Positions 37,004 through 46,238 of a stretch of 64,000 nucleotides of DNA are shown here, in pieces. The DNA is taken from NCBI RefSeq assembly GCF_900094625.1, contig NZ_FMAJ01000012.1, positions 95,097 to 159,096 on the forward strand. Direction: 5' to 3'. This DNA comes from Rhizobium aethiopicum. Lineage in GTDB: Bacteria; Pseudomonadota; Alphaproteobacteria; Rhizobiales; Rhizobiaceae. The notes beneath the pieces were generated by a model that was not told where the DNA came from, did no database searches, and was given only the letters and a program-made list of their open reading frames with translations. The stretch's first letter is position 1; each line of letters starts with the position of its first letter. Made by a program: the position numbers and the translations under genes.

Positions 37004-38107
37004 GTGATCGAATCCGCCCGCCGCTACGAGAGCGATGAAATCCTGGTCGCCGCTTTCGATGCGCCCAGTGAAAACCCAGAGAAACCCGCGGGACATGCAG
37101 ACACTTCCGCCGAGAAGGCCTGGCTGAAGATTCTTGCCGGATATCGCCAGCCGCGGGCCGCACGAAGCGCCTACGAGCTTGCCGTCACGGCTATCCCTTT
37201 CGCGCTGTTCTGGGCCGCGGCCTGGGCGGCCCTTCACTACGGCTTCTGGCCCGGTCTGATCCTGGTCGTTCCCGCCGCTGCCTTCCTGCTCCGACTGTTC
37301 ATGATCCAGCATGATTGCGGCCACGGCTCGTTTTTTGCCCGTCGCCGCCTCGACGACTGGGTCGGACGCACGATCGGCATTCTGACGCTGACGCCTTACG
37401 ACTATTGGCGCCGGGCGCATGCCGAACACCACGCCTCGGCGGGAAATCTAGACGAGCGCGGCGTCGGCGACATCGAGACGCTGACGATCGCCGAATATAA
37501 CGCGCTGTCGCGCCGCGGCCGGCTCGCCTACCGGCTCTACCGGCACCCGGCCGTGATGTTCGGGATCGGGCCGGCATGGCTGTTCATCTTCAAGCAGCGC
37601 CTGCCTTTCGGCATGATGCGCTCCGGCGCCCTGCCCTGGGTCTCGACCATGGCGACCAACCTTGCCATCGCGCTGGTCTCCGCACTGCTGATCTGGGCCG
37701 CCGGGGTCACTCCCTTCCTGCTGGTGCATCTTCCGATCGTGCTTCTGGCGGGGGCGGCCGGCGTCTGGTTGTTCTACGTCCAACATCAGTTCGAAGAGAC
37801 GCATTGGTCGAAGAAGCCGGACTGGCAATTCCAGCATGCGGCTCTGCACGGCGCCTCGCATTACGATCTGCCGCCGGTACTGCGCTGGATCACCGGCAAT
37901 ATTGGCATCCACCACGTGCATCATCTGTCGAGCCGGGTTCCCTATTACCGGCTGCCGGAAGTGCTGCAGGACCATCCCGAGCTTGCCGATGTCGGCCGCA
38001 TCACGCTCATGGACAGCCTGCGTTGCGTCAAGCTGGTACTGTGGGACGAACAGACGAAGCGGCTGGTCTCGTTTCGCGACGCAGCACGGCTCGCTGCCGC
38101 ACGATAA
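37004..38107 (+). CDS. Membrane fatty acid desaturase
   Basis: 367 residues. The three histidine boxes that bind the di-iron centre are present: HDCGH (103-107), HAEHH (139-143) and HHVHH (303-307). Four or so transmembrane helices lie between them. The HDCGHGSFF, HAEHHASAGNLD and GNIGIHHVHHLSS forms are of the delta-12/omega-3-like acyl-lipid desaturase group. It introduces a double bond into membrane fatty acids using O2 and reduced ferredoxin. The start is a GTG with no obvious ribosome-binding site, so the first residues are uncertain. Monocistronic, convergent with the SDR gene. Confidence 0.92.
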   Translation: MIESARRYESDEILVAAFDAPSENPEKPAGHADTSAEKAWLKILAGYRQPRAARSAYELAVTAIPFALFWAAAWAALHYGFWPGLILVVPAAAFLLRLFMIQHDCGHGSFFARRRLDDWVGRTIGILTLTPYDYWRRAHAEHHASAGNLDERGVGDIETLTIAEYNALSRRGRLAYRLYRHPAVMFGIGPAWLFIFKQRLPFGMMRSGALPWVSTMATNLAIALVSALLIWAAGVTPFLLVHLPIVLLAGAAGVWLFYVQHQFEETHWSKKPDWQFQHAALHGASHYDLPPVLRWITGNIGIHHVHHLSSRVPYYRLPEVLQDHPELADVGRITLMDSLRCVKLVLWDEQTKRLVSFRDAARLAAAR

Positions 38108-38116
38108 CCAGCCGTT

Positions 38117-39031
38117 TTAGCGGTAGCCGGTTACATCGGCCGGTTTGCCCGGCTCCTGTACTTCCACAAGGTAGCGCCAGCAATCCGGCCGCGAACCATC
38201 GACGTCGTCGAAGCCGTAGACCTTGGCCAGTCCGCCGCTCGACAGCGACTGGCCGTTCCAACGGGCGCGCTCGGGATCGGCTGATATGGCAGCGATCGCA
38301 CGGCCGACGAAGCGCGGCGTTTCGGAAATGGCGAAATGCGGCTGCGCCTCGATCGCGTCGCGCCAGTTCTCCTCACGCACGCCATAGGCCTCCAGCATCA
38401 TCTCGGAGCGTAGCCAGCCGGGCGTGATCGAAACGGCGGTGGCGCCGTGTTTGGCCAAATCCTGCGCGTGCGCCCAGGCCATGCGGGTGACGCCCGTCTT
38501 GACGAGGTCGTAGAAGGGCGACAGCCGGTAATGGTTCGCATTGTACTCGGCCGTGCCGTCGGTCACCTCCACCAGCAACCCGCCCGGCCGCTCGATCACC
38601 AGCGCCAGCGCATAATGGGCAGTGATCAGATGGGTCTCGATGCCGAGTTGCAGCATGCGCAGGCCCTTGTCGAGCGAATGGTCCCAGACGGGTTTGTCCC
38701 ATTCGAACAGTTTTTCGCAACCCCAGATGTCGTTGACGAGAATATCGAGGCGGCCGGCCTCGCTGCGGATGCGGGCGACCAGCGCCTCGACCTGCGCCGC
38801 GACGAGATGATCCACCGGCACCGCAATGCCCTTGCCACCAGCCGAGGTTACCAGGTCGGCCGTCTCCTCGATCGTTTCCGGCCTCATATATTCGGATGGC
38901 CGGGCGCGTGTCGTGCGACCCGTCACATAGACAGTGGCGCCGGCAGCGCCGAGTTCCACCGCGATGCCGCGACCGGCACCACGCGTCGCCCCCGCCACCA
39001 AGGCCACTTTCCCTCGCAAATCCGCTGTCAC
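38117..39031 (-). CDS. Short-chain dehydrogenase/reductase (SDR)
   Basis: 304 residues from a GTG at 39031, which has GGAGG 8 bases upstream; a TTG at 39046 is the only longer option. Rossmann motif VALVAGATRGAGRGIA for NAD(P), and a catalytic Y-x-x-x-K in SPFYDLVKTGVTRMAWAHA. The long insertion GCEKLFEWDKPVWDHSLDKG marks the SDR subgroup with an extended substrate loop. Substrate unknown. The divergent TetR gene and the palindrome at 39091-39104 suggest induction by a ligand of that repressor. Confidence 0.92.
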   Translation of the reverse strand: MTADLRGKVALVAGATRGAGRGIAVELGAAGATVYVTGRTTRARPSEYMRPETIEETADLVTSAGGKGIAVPVDHLVAAQVEALVARIRSEAGRLDILVNDIWGCEKLFEWDKPVWDHSLDKGLRMLQLGIETHLITAHYALALVIERPGGLLVEVTDGTAEYNANHYRLSPFYDLVKTGVTRMAWAHAQDLAKHGATAVSITPGWLRSEMMLEAYGVREENWRDAIEAQPHFAISETPRFVGRAIAAISADPERARWNGQSLSSGGLAKVYGFDDVDGSRPDCWRYLVEVQEPGKPADVTGYR

Positions 39032-39090
39032 GTCTCCGTCCTCCAAGCTAGAACCGAGCGGCGGCCGGCAAGCCGCCTTAGTTGAATATA

Positions 39091-39104
39091 AACGAATGTT
39101 CGTT
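39091..39104. promoter_or_regulatory. Palindromic operator between SDR and tetR genes
   Basis: AACGAA-TG-TTCGTT is a perfect 6-bp inverted repeat with a 2-base centre, in the 103-base gap between divergent SDR and TetR genes. The form resembles the AACG...CGTT operators of many TetR proteins. It lies about 30 bases from the TetR start, within promoter range of both genes. Confidence 0.65.
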
Positions 39105-39134
39105 CATAATAAAACCCAATGCAAGAGGAATTTC

Positions 39135-39695
39135 ATGCCGCGCCGCCGCACCCTTTCCGACGAACAGCTTCTCGCCATGGTGCTGGGCCTGATCCACACC
39201 GAGGGGCCGGATGCGGCGACCTTTGCGGCGGTGGCGAAGGCGAGCGGTCTTTCCGGTTCAACGCTGGTCCAGCGTTTCTCGACGAAGGCGGCGATGCTGC
39301 GCGCGGCACTGCTCTACGCCTGGGACCGGCTGGATGCGGAAACGGCTCGGCTCGCCGACAGCGTGGCGAAAACGCCGGAGGGCGCCGTCGCGCTGCTCGT
39401 CGGCTTGTCGCAGGATTACGGCGACGATGCCGCCGCCTATGGCGAGGGATTGCTTGTGCTGCGCGAGGATTTTCGCGATCCGGTGCTGCGCGCCCGAGGT
39501 GCGGCCTGGGGCACGGCGCTGACGGCGGCGATCGCACAATGCTTCGGCTCGGCGAAGGCGCCGGAGACGATCGCCCGGCTGATGCTGTCACAATGGCAGG
39601 GATCGCTGACCTGGTGGGGGTTTGGCGCCGACGGCCCGGTGGATGCCTATGTCGAGACGGAACTGCGGCGTTTTCTTGCCGCCGTGGCGTCCTGA
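39135..39695 (+). CDS. TetR-family transcriptional regulator
   Basis: 186 residues. N-terminal HTH: TLSDEQLLAMVLGLIHTEGP, then ATFAAVAKASGLSGSTLVQR and FSTKAAMLRAAL, a slightly divergent TetR recognition helix. The C-terminal domain (SLTWWGFGADGPVDAYVETE) is of the kind seen in regulators of SDR and efflux genes. AAGAGGAA precedes the ATG. It most likely represses the divergent SDR gene through the operator at 39091-39104. Confidence 0.9.
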   Translation: MPRRRTLSDEQLLAMVLGLIHTEGPDAATFAAVAKASGLSGSTLVQRFSTKAAMLRAALLYAWDRLDAETARLADSVAKTPEGAVALLVGLSQDYGDDAAAYGEGLLVLREDFRDPVLRARGAAWGTALTAAIAQCFGSAKAPETIARLMLSQWQGSLTWWGFGADGPVDAYVETELRRFLAAVAS

Positions 39696-39719
39696 CCCAG
39701 CCCAGACATTTCGCCTAAA

Positions 39720-40358
39720 TTAATAGGCAGTGACCAACATCGCCTTGATAAAATAAAGCAAAGCGACAGTCACGCCGATCGTCGCCGCTGTGAGCAGCAG
39801 TCCGATCAGGGTGACCAGACCGTCCCGCTCCATCAGGGCAACGGCCAGGACCACCAGCGAGAACACCGGCAGAATATTGCCGAACGGGATCGGCAGCGCG
39901 ATCACGACCGCGAGCAGAAAAACAGGAATACCAAGAAGCATCTGCACCTTGGTGCCTGTGAATGCCTCCAGCCGCCCGGCGCGCACGACCTTCTCCACCC
40001 GGGCGATCACCGGAACCGCGTGGCCCACGACGAGATCGAGCGTCGCATATGAAACCCGGCGATTCCGGACGACCGCGGGCAGCCACACCTTCCGGCAGCC
40101 GGCGACGATCTGGAGGGAGACAAGCGCGAGGGCTGTGCCGAACACCATCCCGAACGGGCCGGGAATCGGGGTCAGCGCCGGGATTGCCAGGAACAGGATC
40201 GTAAAAGCGATGCTGGTCGCCCCCATCGCCTCCAGCGCCTCTCCGATGGAGAGGCCGCCTCTCGGCCGGGCGAGTTCCAGCATCTCCCGAAGCCGCGCGG
40301 TGGCCACACCCCGCGGTGCGCGTCTATCCCCGTTCTGATCAGGCATCATACCATCCAT
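39720..40358 (-). CDS. ExoD-family membrane protein
   Basis: 212 residues with about five hydrophobic segments. The first half (GGLSIGEALEAMGATSIAFT, LFLAIPALTPIPGPFGMVFG) is the ExoD signature. ExoD of S. meliloti was found as a gene affecting exopolysaccharide production and alkaline growth; its biochemical role is unknown. It lies 15 bases after the 100-residue hypothetical gene, and all of ExoD, that gene and TerC are on the same strand, so they may be one transcript. Start could be the ATG at 40358 or 40349. Confidence 0.88.
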   Translation of the reverse strand: MDGMMPDQNGDRRAPRGVATARLREMLELARPRGGLSIGEALEAMGATSIAFTILFLAIPALTPIPGPFGMVFGTALALVSLQIVAGCRKVWLPAVVRNRRVSYATLDLVVGHAVPVIARVEKVVRAGRLEAFTGTKVQMLLGIPVFLLAVVIALPIPFGNILPVFSLVVLAVALMERDGLVTLIGLLLTAATIGVTVALLYFIKAMLVTAY

Positions 40359-40373
40359 TCCAGCCGACGGCCG

Positions 40374-40676
40374 TCACGCAGCCGCGCCGTCCCCGTTCAG
40401 GGCGCCGATGATGGCTGCGCAATCCGGGTCTCTGGTATCGAGAAGCTCGACCGGCGAGGTGTGGCCGATCGCAATGCTGACGACTGTGGCCGCCGCCCAG
40501 CCGTAGTCGCCGGCCGCACGTTCGACGAGTTGCGGTCCCTGGGATGCCAGGCAAGCCTTGGACTGGCTGACGATCTCAACGGGAAGCCCGGCGCGCTCAA
40601 CCTGTTGCTGGATCTCAGCCTGCAGCGGATCGATGACAAGCAGGGCAAAAATCCAGCCGATGAAATTCGAAATCAT
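40374..40676 (-). CDS. Hypothetical protein, 100 aa, with N-terminal hydrophobic segment
   Basis: From the ATG at 40676, which has AAAGGAAA upstream. The N terminus MISNFIGWIFALLVIDPLQA looks like a signal or anchor with cleavage after LQA, making the rest (with two cysteines, KACLAS and DPDCAA) a periplasmic protein. I do not recognise the family. It is between TerC and ExoD genes with gaps of 44 and 15 bases. Confidence 0.65.
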   Translation of the reverse strand: MISNFIGWIFALLVIDPLQAEIQQQVERAGLPVEIVSQSKACLASQGPQLVERAAGDYGWAAATVVSIAIGHTSPVELLDTRDPDCAAIIGALNGDGAAA

Positions 40677-40720
40677 ATCTGTTTCCTTTGTTGGTAATGC
40701 TTTCCGGCGACAGCGCCCGC

Positions 40721-41704
40721 TCAAGCGGGCTGCTGCGAACCCCGCGTCTTCAGGAGGCTCCAGGCGACGCCTGCAGCGATGATCGCGAAGGTGATGCCAA
40801 GCGAGAGGGCGGCCGGGAATTTTTCAAGACCCAGCAGGTCGGCAAGGAAGATCTTCGAGCCGATGAAGATCAGCACGATGGCGAGCGCGGGCTTCAGGTA
40901 GCGGAAGCGATGGATCATCGCCGCGAGCGCGAAGTAGAGGGCGCGGAGGCCGAGGATCGCGAAGATGTTCGAGGTGTAAACGATAAAGGGATCCGTGGTG
41001 ATCGCGAAGATTGCGGGAACCGAATCGACGGCGAAGATCACGTCGGCCACTTCGACCATCACGAGCGCCATGAACAGCGGCGTGATGAACCAGGTCATCC
41101 TGCCGGTACGCGGGTTTGCCTTTCGAACGAAGAACCGCTCGCCGTGATGTTCATCGGTGACGTTGAAGCGGTTGCGCATGAAGCGGACGAGCACGTTCTT
41201 CGAGACGTCGGGCTCAGCCTCGCCGACGACCAGCATCTTGATGCCGGTTGCGATCAGGAACGCGGCGAAGACATAGAGAAGCCATGCGAATTCGGCGACC
41301 AGCGTCGCGCCGACCCCGATCATGATGGCGCGCAGCACGATCACGCCGAGAATACCCCAGAAGAGCACGCGGTGCTGGTAGAGGCGCGGCACGGCGAAGA
41401 AGGCGAAGATCAGGGCGATGACGAAGACATTGTCCAGCGCCAGCGTCTTTTCGACGACGAAGCCTGTCAGATAGGCAAGGCCGGGCTCCGAGCCGAGATA
41501 CCACCACACCCAGCCACCGAAGGCGAGACCAAGCCCGATATAGAGGGCAGAGAGCCTGATGCTTTCGCCGACGCCGATCTCCTTGTTCTGCTTATGAAGT
41601 ATACCGAGGTCGAAGGATAGAATGGCGATGACGAGGACGAAAAAGCTCGACCACATCCAGAGCGGCGTTCCCAGCCACTCGGCGAACAAAAACGAGAAAT
41701 CCAA
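40721..41704 (-). CDS. TerC-family integral membrane protein
   Basis: 327 residues from a TTG at 41704, chosen because AGGGGA lies 6 bases upstream and the family begins close to this point. About nine transmembrane segments; the TerC acidic membrane motifs are seen in EKTLALDNVFVIALIF and EVADVIFAVDSVPAIFAI. TerC/Alx proteins export manganese or calcium ions, and some take part in tellurite resistance or pH response. The upstream 250-base region shows no convincing yybP-ykoY riboswitch. Confidence 0.92.
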   Translation of the reverse strand: MDFSFLFAEWLGTPLWMWSSFFVLVIAILSFDLGILHKQNKEIGVGESIRLSALYIGLGLAFGGWVWWYLGSEPGLAYLTGFVVEKTLALDNVFVIALIFAFFAVPRLYQHRVLFWGILGVIVLRAIMIGVGATLVAEFAWLLYVFAAFLIATGIKMLVVGEAEPDVSKNVLVRFMRNRFNVTDEHHGERFFVRKANPRTGRMTWFITPLFMALVMVEVADVIFAVDSVPAIFAITTDPFIVYTSNIFAILGLRALYFALAAMIHRFRYLKPALAIVLIFIGSKIFLADLLGLEKFPAALSLGITFAIIAAGVAWSLLKTRGSQQPA

Positions 41705-41985
41705 AGATAGTCCCCTGTCGGCACTGGTTGTCGGAAAAGAGGTCCGACATCGCAAGAGTGCCGAAGCTCTCGCCAGAGGGGCCCGGACCAGCGGGTCGCA
41801 CCCCAGATGGGATCTCGCTTTTCGGGAATCAAGCAGCGGCCGCGCCAATTCATCGCTGGTGAGAGATCAGGGGCCGCATGTGCGAGTGGGGATAAAGCCG
41901 GGGCGGTCGGAAGGCCGGTGCCTTATCAAGCGCTCAGGTCACCTTGCCCCCGCGCTGGGGAAACGCATCTGCAATCGCCGCCCCA

Positions 41986-42462
41986 TCAGGCTTCTTCTTC
42001 ATCCTTTTCCGCGCCCACGGTCAGCGGCCAGTCGACGACGTAATCCTCAAGATCGTCGATATCGATTTCGTTTTCGTTGATCGTGCGGCCGCGGGCGGAA
42101 ATGCCGGCAGCATGGACGGTTTCGGGATCGCCGGAGACGAGCGGGTGCCACCAGTAGAGGTCGCGGCCCTCGTTTATCAGCCGGTAGCCGCAGGTCGGTG
42201 GCAGCCAGGCGATCTCGGGCACGTTCTCCTTGGTCAGCTGCACGCAGTCCGGCACGAAATCCCAGCGGTTCTCATAGCTGGAGCAGCGACAGCTGTGGCC
42301 GTCGAGCAGCTTGCAGCTGACCGAGGTGAAATAGATATCGCCGCTATCCCATTCCTCGAGCTTGTTCAGGCAACAGAGGCCACAGCCGTCGCAGAGGCTT
42401 TCCCATTCGGCGGTGGTCATTTCGGCAAGCGTCTTGCTCTTCCAGAAGGGCAGATCGTTCAT
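41986..42462 (-). CDS. YcgN-family cysteine cluster protein (UPF0260)
   Basis: 158 residues from the ATG at 42462. The cysteines cluster in CDGCGLCCLNKLEE (about 24-37), SCKLLDGHSCRCSSYENR and VPDCVQLT, matching the YkgJ/YcgN zinc- or iron-cluster-binding family. Typical family sequence TCGYRLINEGRDLYWWHPL follows. Cytoplasmic; role unknown. Divergent from the penicillin-binding protein gene. Confidence 0.9.
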   Translation of the reverse strand: MNDLPFWKSKTLAEMTTAEWESLCDGCGLCCLNKLEEWDSGDIYFTSVSCKLLDGHSCRCSSYENRWDFVPDCVQLTKENVPEIAWLPPTCGYRLINEGRDLYWWHPLVSGDPETVHAAGISARGRTINENEIDIDDLEDYVVDWPLTVGAEKDEEEA

Positions 42463-42631
42463 CGTCCGTTTCTTGCAACAGCGGCCCGCAAATTCACGTG
42501 ACCGCCACCCTACTCTCTTGTTATCCGCGACAAAATCAATCAATTCTTCAGCATGCTCCTGGTATCGGAGAGCTTTCGGGCCATCGGCCCTCGCGACATG
42601 AGGCAGGCGCGATCAGGCGGGAATACAGGAC

Positions 42632-44818
42632 GTGCAGGATCCGGACAACCCTGAAAAAGGGCCTGAAAAGGGTACAGAGAAGCGAGCCGGCGACGCGGCG
42701 GGCAGGCGGCCGCCGAAGAGCCGCCACATTCTGCTGCGCATCGATTCCTGGATCGACTCGACCGTCTGGAACGCCGGCTTCCGCGCCGCCGAGATCTGGG
42801 AAGACACAACCATCTTCTTCCGCCGCTTTCGCGTGCGCGGCTGGAAGCGCATGGTCTTCGAACTGGCCGGCGAAGGGCTCACGCTCGGCGCGTTCGGCGC
42901 GGTGCTGATGCTGGTGCTTGCCCAGCCGGCCTTCGAGGCGACCAAGGAGGACTGGCGCAATCGCGGCGATTTCGCCGTCACCTTCACCGACCGCTACGGC
43001 AACGTCATCGGCCATCGCGGCGTCATCCACCAGAATTCCGTGCCGATCGACGAGCTGCCGGATTCATTGATCAAATCGGTGCTTGCCACCGAAGACCGGC
43101 GCTTCTTCGACCATTTCGGCATCGATGTCGTCGGCCTCTTCCGCGCGATGGTCACCAACGCCCAGGCTGGCGAAGTCGTCCAAGGCGGCTCGACGCTGAC
43201 CCAGCAGCTCGCTAAGAACCTCTTTCTTTCCAACGAGCGCTCGCTCGACCGAAAGATCACCGAAGCCTTCCTGGCCCTGTGGCTCGAGGCGAACCTTTCC
43301 AAGAAGGAAATCCTCTCCACCTATCTCGACCGCGCCTATATGGGCGGCGGCACCTTTGGTGCTGCAGCAGCGGCGCAGTTCTATTTCGGCAAGAACATCA
43401 CCGATGTGAACCTTGCCGAGTCGGCGATGCTTGCCGGCCTGTTTAAGGCGCCGGCCAAATATGCGCCGCATGTCAACCTGCCGGCGGCGCGTGCCCGCGC
43501 CAACGAGGTGCTGACCAATCTTGTGCAGAGCGGGCTGATGACCGAGGGCCAGGTGATCGCCGCCAGGCGCAACCCGGCAACCGTCGTCGATCGCAACGAG
43601 GTGGAATCGCCCGATTTCTTCCTCGACTGGGCTTTCGACGAGGTTCAGCGGCTTTCGCCGCGCTTCCACCAGCATTCGCTGATCGTACGTACGACGATCG
43701 ACATGGGCATCCAGAAGGCGGCCGAGGATTCCGTCGAGACGTCGCTGCGTGAATATGGCGAGGCCTATCACGCCAAGCAGGGCGCCATGGTGATGATCGA
43801 GAACGGCGGCGCGGTCAGGGCCATGGTCGGCGGGCGGGATTACGGCGAGAGCCAGTTCAACCGCGCCACCAGGGCTCTGCGCCAGCCGGGCTCCTCCTTC
43901 AAGGTCTATACCTACGCGTTGGCGATGGAGAGCGGGATGACGCCGCAGACGACGATTGTCGACGCGCCGATCTACTGGGGCAACTGGAGCCCGCACAACT
44001 ACGCGAACCGCTATGTCGGACGCATAACCCTCGAGACCGCGATTGCGCAGTCGATCAACACGATCCCGGTGCGGCTCGCCAAGGAGAAGCTCGGCATCCA
44101 GCCGATCCGGGCCATGGCCAAGAACCTCGGCGTCGAAACCCCGATCCGCGACGACGTCACCATCCCGATCGGCACGTCCGAAGTGACGGTGCTCGACCAG
44201 GCGACCGCCTATGCCACCTTCCCGGCCGGCGGCTACCAGTCGCGCCGCCACGGCATCAGCCAGATCCTCGATTACGAAGGCGATGTGCTCTACGATTTCG
44301 ACCGCGACGAGCCGGCGCCGAAACGCGTGCTGTCCGAACAGGCCGACGCCTATATGAACCAGATGCTGTCGCGCGTTCCCTATGTCGGCACGGCGCGAAA
44401 GGCGGCACTCGACAACGGCATCGTGACGGCGGGCAAGACCGGCACGACCCAGGCCTATCGCGACGCCTGGTTCGTCGGCTTCACCGGCAACTACACCTGC
44501 GCCGTCTGGTTCGGCAATGACGACTACACCTCGACCAACGAGATGACCGGCGGCTCGCTGCCGGCAATGACCTTCAAGCGCGCCATGGATTATGCTCACC
44601 AAGGCATCACGCTGCGCGCCATCCCCGGCATCCAAAATCCCCTGCCCTCGGAAAAGGATCTCGCCAAGACCGTTGCCGCCAAGCCGGAGGACGGATTGCC
44701 GCAGCTCATCCGGCCTCGCATGCTCTCGGTTCAAACGACCGAGATCCTCAAGAAGCTCGGCGAGAAGCTGAAGAATGCCGCGCCGCTCGCGCCGGCGAAG
44801 GTGGCGAGCGCCGAATAG
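42632..44818 (+). CDS. Bifunctional penicillin-binding protein (GT51 transglycosylase/transpeptidase, PBP1A-like)
   Basis: 728 residues from a GTG. Cytoplasmic Arg-rich tail (1-80), one membrane anchor (about 83-100), GT51 domain with catalytic E154 in ATEDRRFFDHFG and the second motif GGSTLTQQLAKN, then the transpeptidase domain with S421-S-F-K424, SIN (in AIAQSINTIP) and KTG (in AGKTGTTQ). It polymerises and cross-links peptidoglycan in the periplasm. Compared with PBP1a it lacks the large OB-domain insertion. It is one of several such synthases expected in rhizobia. Monocistronic. Confidence 0.93.
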   Translation: MQDPDNPEKGPEKGTEKRAGDAAGRRPPKSRHILLRIDSWIDSTVWNAGFRAAEIWEDTTIFFRRFRVRGWKRMVFELAGEGLTLGAFGAVLMLVLAQPAFEATKEDWRNRGDFAVTFTDRYGNVIGHRGVIHQNSVPIDELPDSLIKSVLATEDRRFFDHFGIDVVGLFRAMVTNAQAGEVVQGGSTLTQQLAKNLFLSNERSLDRKITEAFLALWLEANLSKKEILSTYLDRAYMGGGTFGAAAAAQFYFGKNITDVNLAESAMLAGLFKAPAKYAPHVNLPAARARANEVLTNLVQSGLMTEGQVIAARRNPATVVDRNEVESPDFFLDWAFDEVQRLSPRFHQHSLIVRTTIDMGIQKAAEDSVETSLREYGEAYHAKQGAMVMIENGGAVRAMVGGRDYGESQFNRATRALRQPGSSFKVYTYALAMESGMTPQTTIVDAPIYWGNWSPHNYANRYVGRITLETAIAQSINTIPVRLAKEKLGIQPIRAMAKNLGVETPIRDDVTIPIGTSEVTVLDQATAYATFPAGGYQSRRHGISQILDYEGDVLYDFDRDEPAPKRVLSEQADAYMNQMLSRVPYVGTARKAALDNGIVTAGKTGTTQAYRDAWFVGFTGNYTCAVWFGNDDYTSTNEMTGGSLPAMTFKRAMDYAHQGITLRAIPGIQNPLPSEKDLAKTVAAKPEDGLPQLIRPRMLSVQTTEILKKLGEKLKNAAPLAPAKVASAE

Positions 44819-44900
44819 ACGACGGGGTATGTCACAGCGCGGCATTCCACCCCGCCAGAATCAGTGGTAACCCTGTCATCCCGGTTTCCAAGGTCATGAC

Positions 44901-45488
44901 GTGTTTCGATTCCCCCTTTTCATCCTGATCACGCTGATCGTCGCCTTCGGCGGCGGGATCATGATTTCGCTTTATGCGCTGGATGCGACACAGGGTTTCG
45001 GAGCGATCAAGCTCGGCGCCTGGGAGGCCTTTCCGGCCTTGCAGACGGTCGATGCAGATCCTTATGCCAAGTCGCACCGGGCACGCGCCGGCAAGCTGCT
45101 CTACGGCAGCGCGGAGGGGCTGACCTTCACGGCGAGCGTCGACGACGAAGGGGCACGGCTGAATGCCGGCTGCCGCTACCGCATCAGCGGGCAGACGCCG
45201 CCCGCCCGGCTCTGGACCCTGTTTACGGCCGACAATGGCGGCAATCCGGCGGCGGTGAAGACCGGGCTTCCCGCGGCGCTCAATTCCTGGACGGTGCTGC
45301 GCCAGCCCGACAGCAGCTTTTCGATCGAGATTTCCGCCGTCGCCCAACCGGGCAACTGGCTGGCCCTGCCGCAGGCCGGCACTTTCCGGCTGGTGCTGAC
45401 GCTGTTCGACACGCCGACCGCCGGCAGCTCCGGTGTGATCGACCTCGCCATGCCGAAACTCACCAGAACCGGATGCGGCAATGCTTAG
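44901..45488 (+). CDS. DUF1214 domain protein
   Basis: 195 residues from a GTG at 44901 (AAGG upstream). One N-terminal membrane anchor (about 5-25), then a beta-rich domain with QTVDADPYAKSHRARAGKLL and GEY-like patterns of DUF1214 (GCRYRISGQTPPARLWTLFT). In many bacteria DUF1254 and DUF1214 form one protein; here they are separate, the DUF1254 gene overlapping by 8 bases downstream. Probably periplasmic and acting as a pair. Function unknown. Confidence 0.85.
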   Translation: MFRFPLFILITLIVAFGGGIMISLYALDATQGFGAIKLGAWEAFPALQTVDADPYAKSHRARAGKLLYGSAEGLTFTASVDDEGARLNAGCRYRISGQTPPARLWTLFTADNGGNPAAVKTGLPAALNSWTVLRQPDSSFSIEISAVAQPGNWLALPQAGTFRLVLTLFDTPTAGSSGVIDLAMPKLTRTGCGNA

Positions 45489-46029
45489 GATGCTCTTCGC
45501 CGTCCTGACCGGTCTTTTCGGCGCAGCGCTGCTGCATCTCGTCATCATCCTTTCGCTGCCGCACTTCACCGGCAGGGATGCGGCGACGCGCGTGGAGGCG
45601 GAAGGCGAACTCAACAATTTCTATCTGCTGAACGACCAATATGACGAGGCGGGCCTTGCCAATCGCGACCCCTTCGTGCGGACCGCCGTCTGCGCCTTTG
45701 ACGTCGAGGATGGGCCGGTGCATTTCACCGCCAAGGGCAATGTGCCCTTCTGGTCGATCGCCATCTACGACAGCGCCTCTAATGAGGTCTTCAGCATGAA
45801 CGACAGGACCTCGGTCGGCGGCGCGCTCGACGTCCTGGCAGGCGGTCCGATCCAGCTGACGGACCTGCGCAAGAACCTGCCGCGAGAGCTGGAACAGGCG
45901 ATCCTGGTAGAAATGGCGCGGCCGGACGGTTATGCCGTGCTGCGGACGCTGGCACCGCAGGCAAGCTTCGATGAAGCAGCGCGCAATTTCCTGATGGAAG
46001 CGGGCTGCGAGCAATTCACCACCCGCTAG
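45481..46029 (+). CDS. DUF1254 domain protein
   Basis: 182 residues. N-terminal hydrophobic anchor (about 3-25, FAVLTGLFGAALLHLVIILS), then a DUF1254-like periplasmic domain: NRDPFVRTAVCAFDVEDGPV, FWSIAIYDSASNEVFSMNDR. Its ATG lies within the 3' end of the DUF1214 gene (8-base overlap), so the two are translationally coupled and likely form a complex at the inner membrane. Function unknown. Confidence 0.85.
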   Translation: MLRMLFAVLTGLFGAALLHLVIILSLPHFTGRDAATRVEAEGELNNFYLLNDQYDEAGLANRDPFVRTAVCAFDVEDGPVHFTAKGNVPFWSIAIYDSASNEVFSMNDRTSVGGALDVLAGGPIQLTDLRKNLPRELEQAILVEMARPDGYAVLRTLAPQASFDEAARNFLMEAGCEQFTTR

Positions 46030-46070
46030 GTGCCCGGATTTGCGACCACGCGCTGGAGTTGAAGAAGCGC

Positions 46071-46238
46071 CTATTTTTTGCTGGCGCGCGGCGCAGGCGC
46101 CGGGCGTTGTTTCGAGCTCTCGGCGAGCCGCTCGTAGCGGACCCCGGTGAACCAGAGGATCTTGGCTTCGCGCGGTTCCTTGTCCAGGCGACGCGGCGCC
46201 CGCGGCCGCCGATCCGCCAATGCGACTACTATTGCCAT
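46071..46238 (-). CDS. Small conserved rhizobial protein, 55 aa
   Basis: From an ATG at 46238 with GGAGACGAGA just upstream; an ATG 12 bases earlier is a weaker option. The product (MAIVVALADRRPRAPRRLDK, then EAKILWFTGVRYERL) is basic with a short hydrophobic core and looks like a conserved rhizobial hypothetical family. Convergent with the DUF1254 gene. Function unknown. Confidence 0.65.
   Translation of the reverse strand: MAIVVALADRRPRAPRRLDKEPREAKILWFTGVRYERLAESSKQRPAPAPRASKK

Noticed and set aside
41705..41985. Possible yybP-ykoY manganese riboswitch upstream of the TerC gene
   Set aside because: I looked for the conserved core and found only a single GGGGA at the ribosome-binding site; no paired regions match the consensus.
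43064..44845. A 593-codon open frame antisense to the penicillin-binding protein gene
   Set aside because: No domain; the plus strand carries GT51 and transpeptidase motifs in order.
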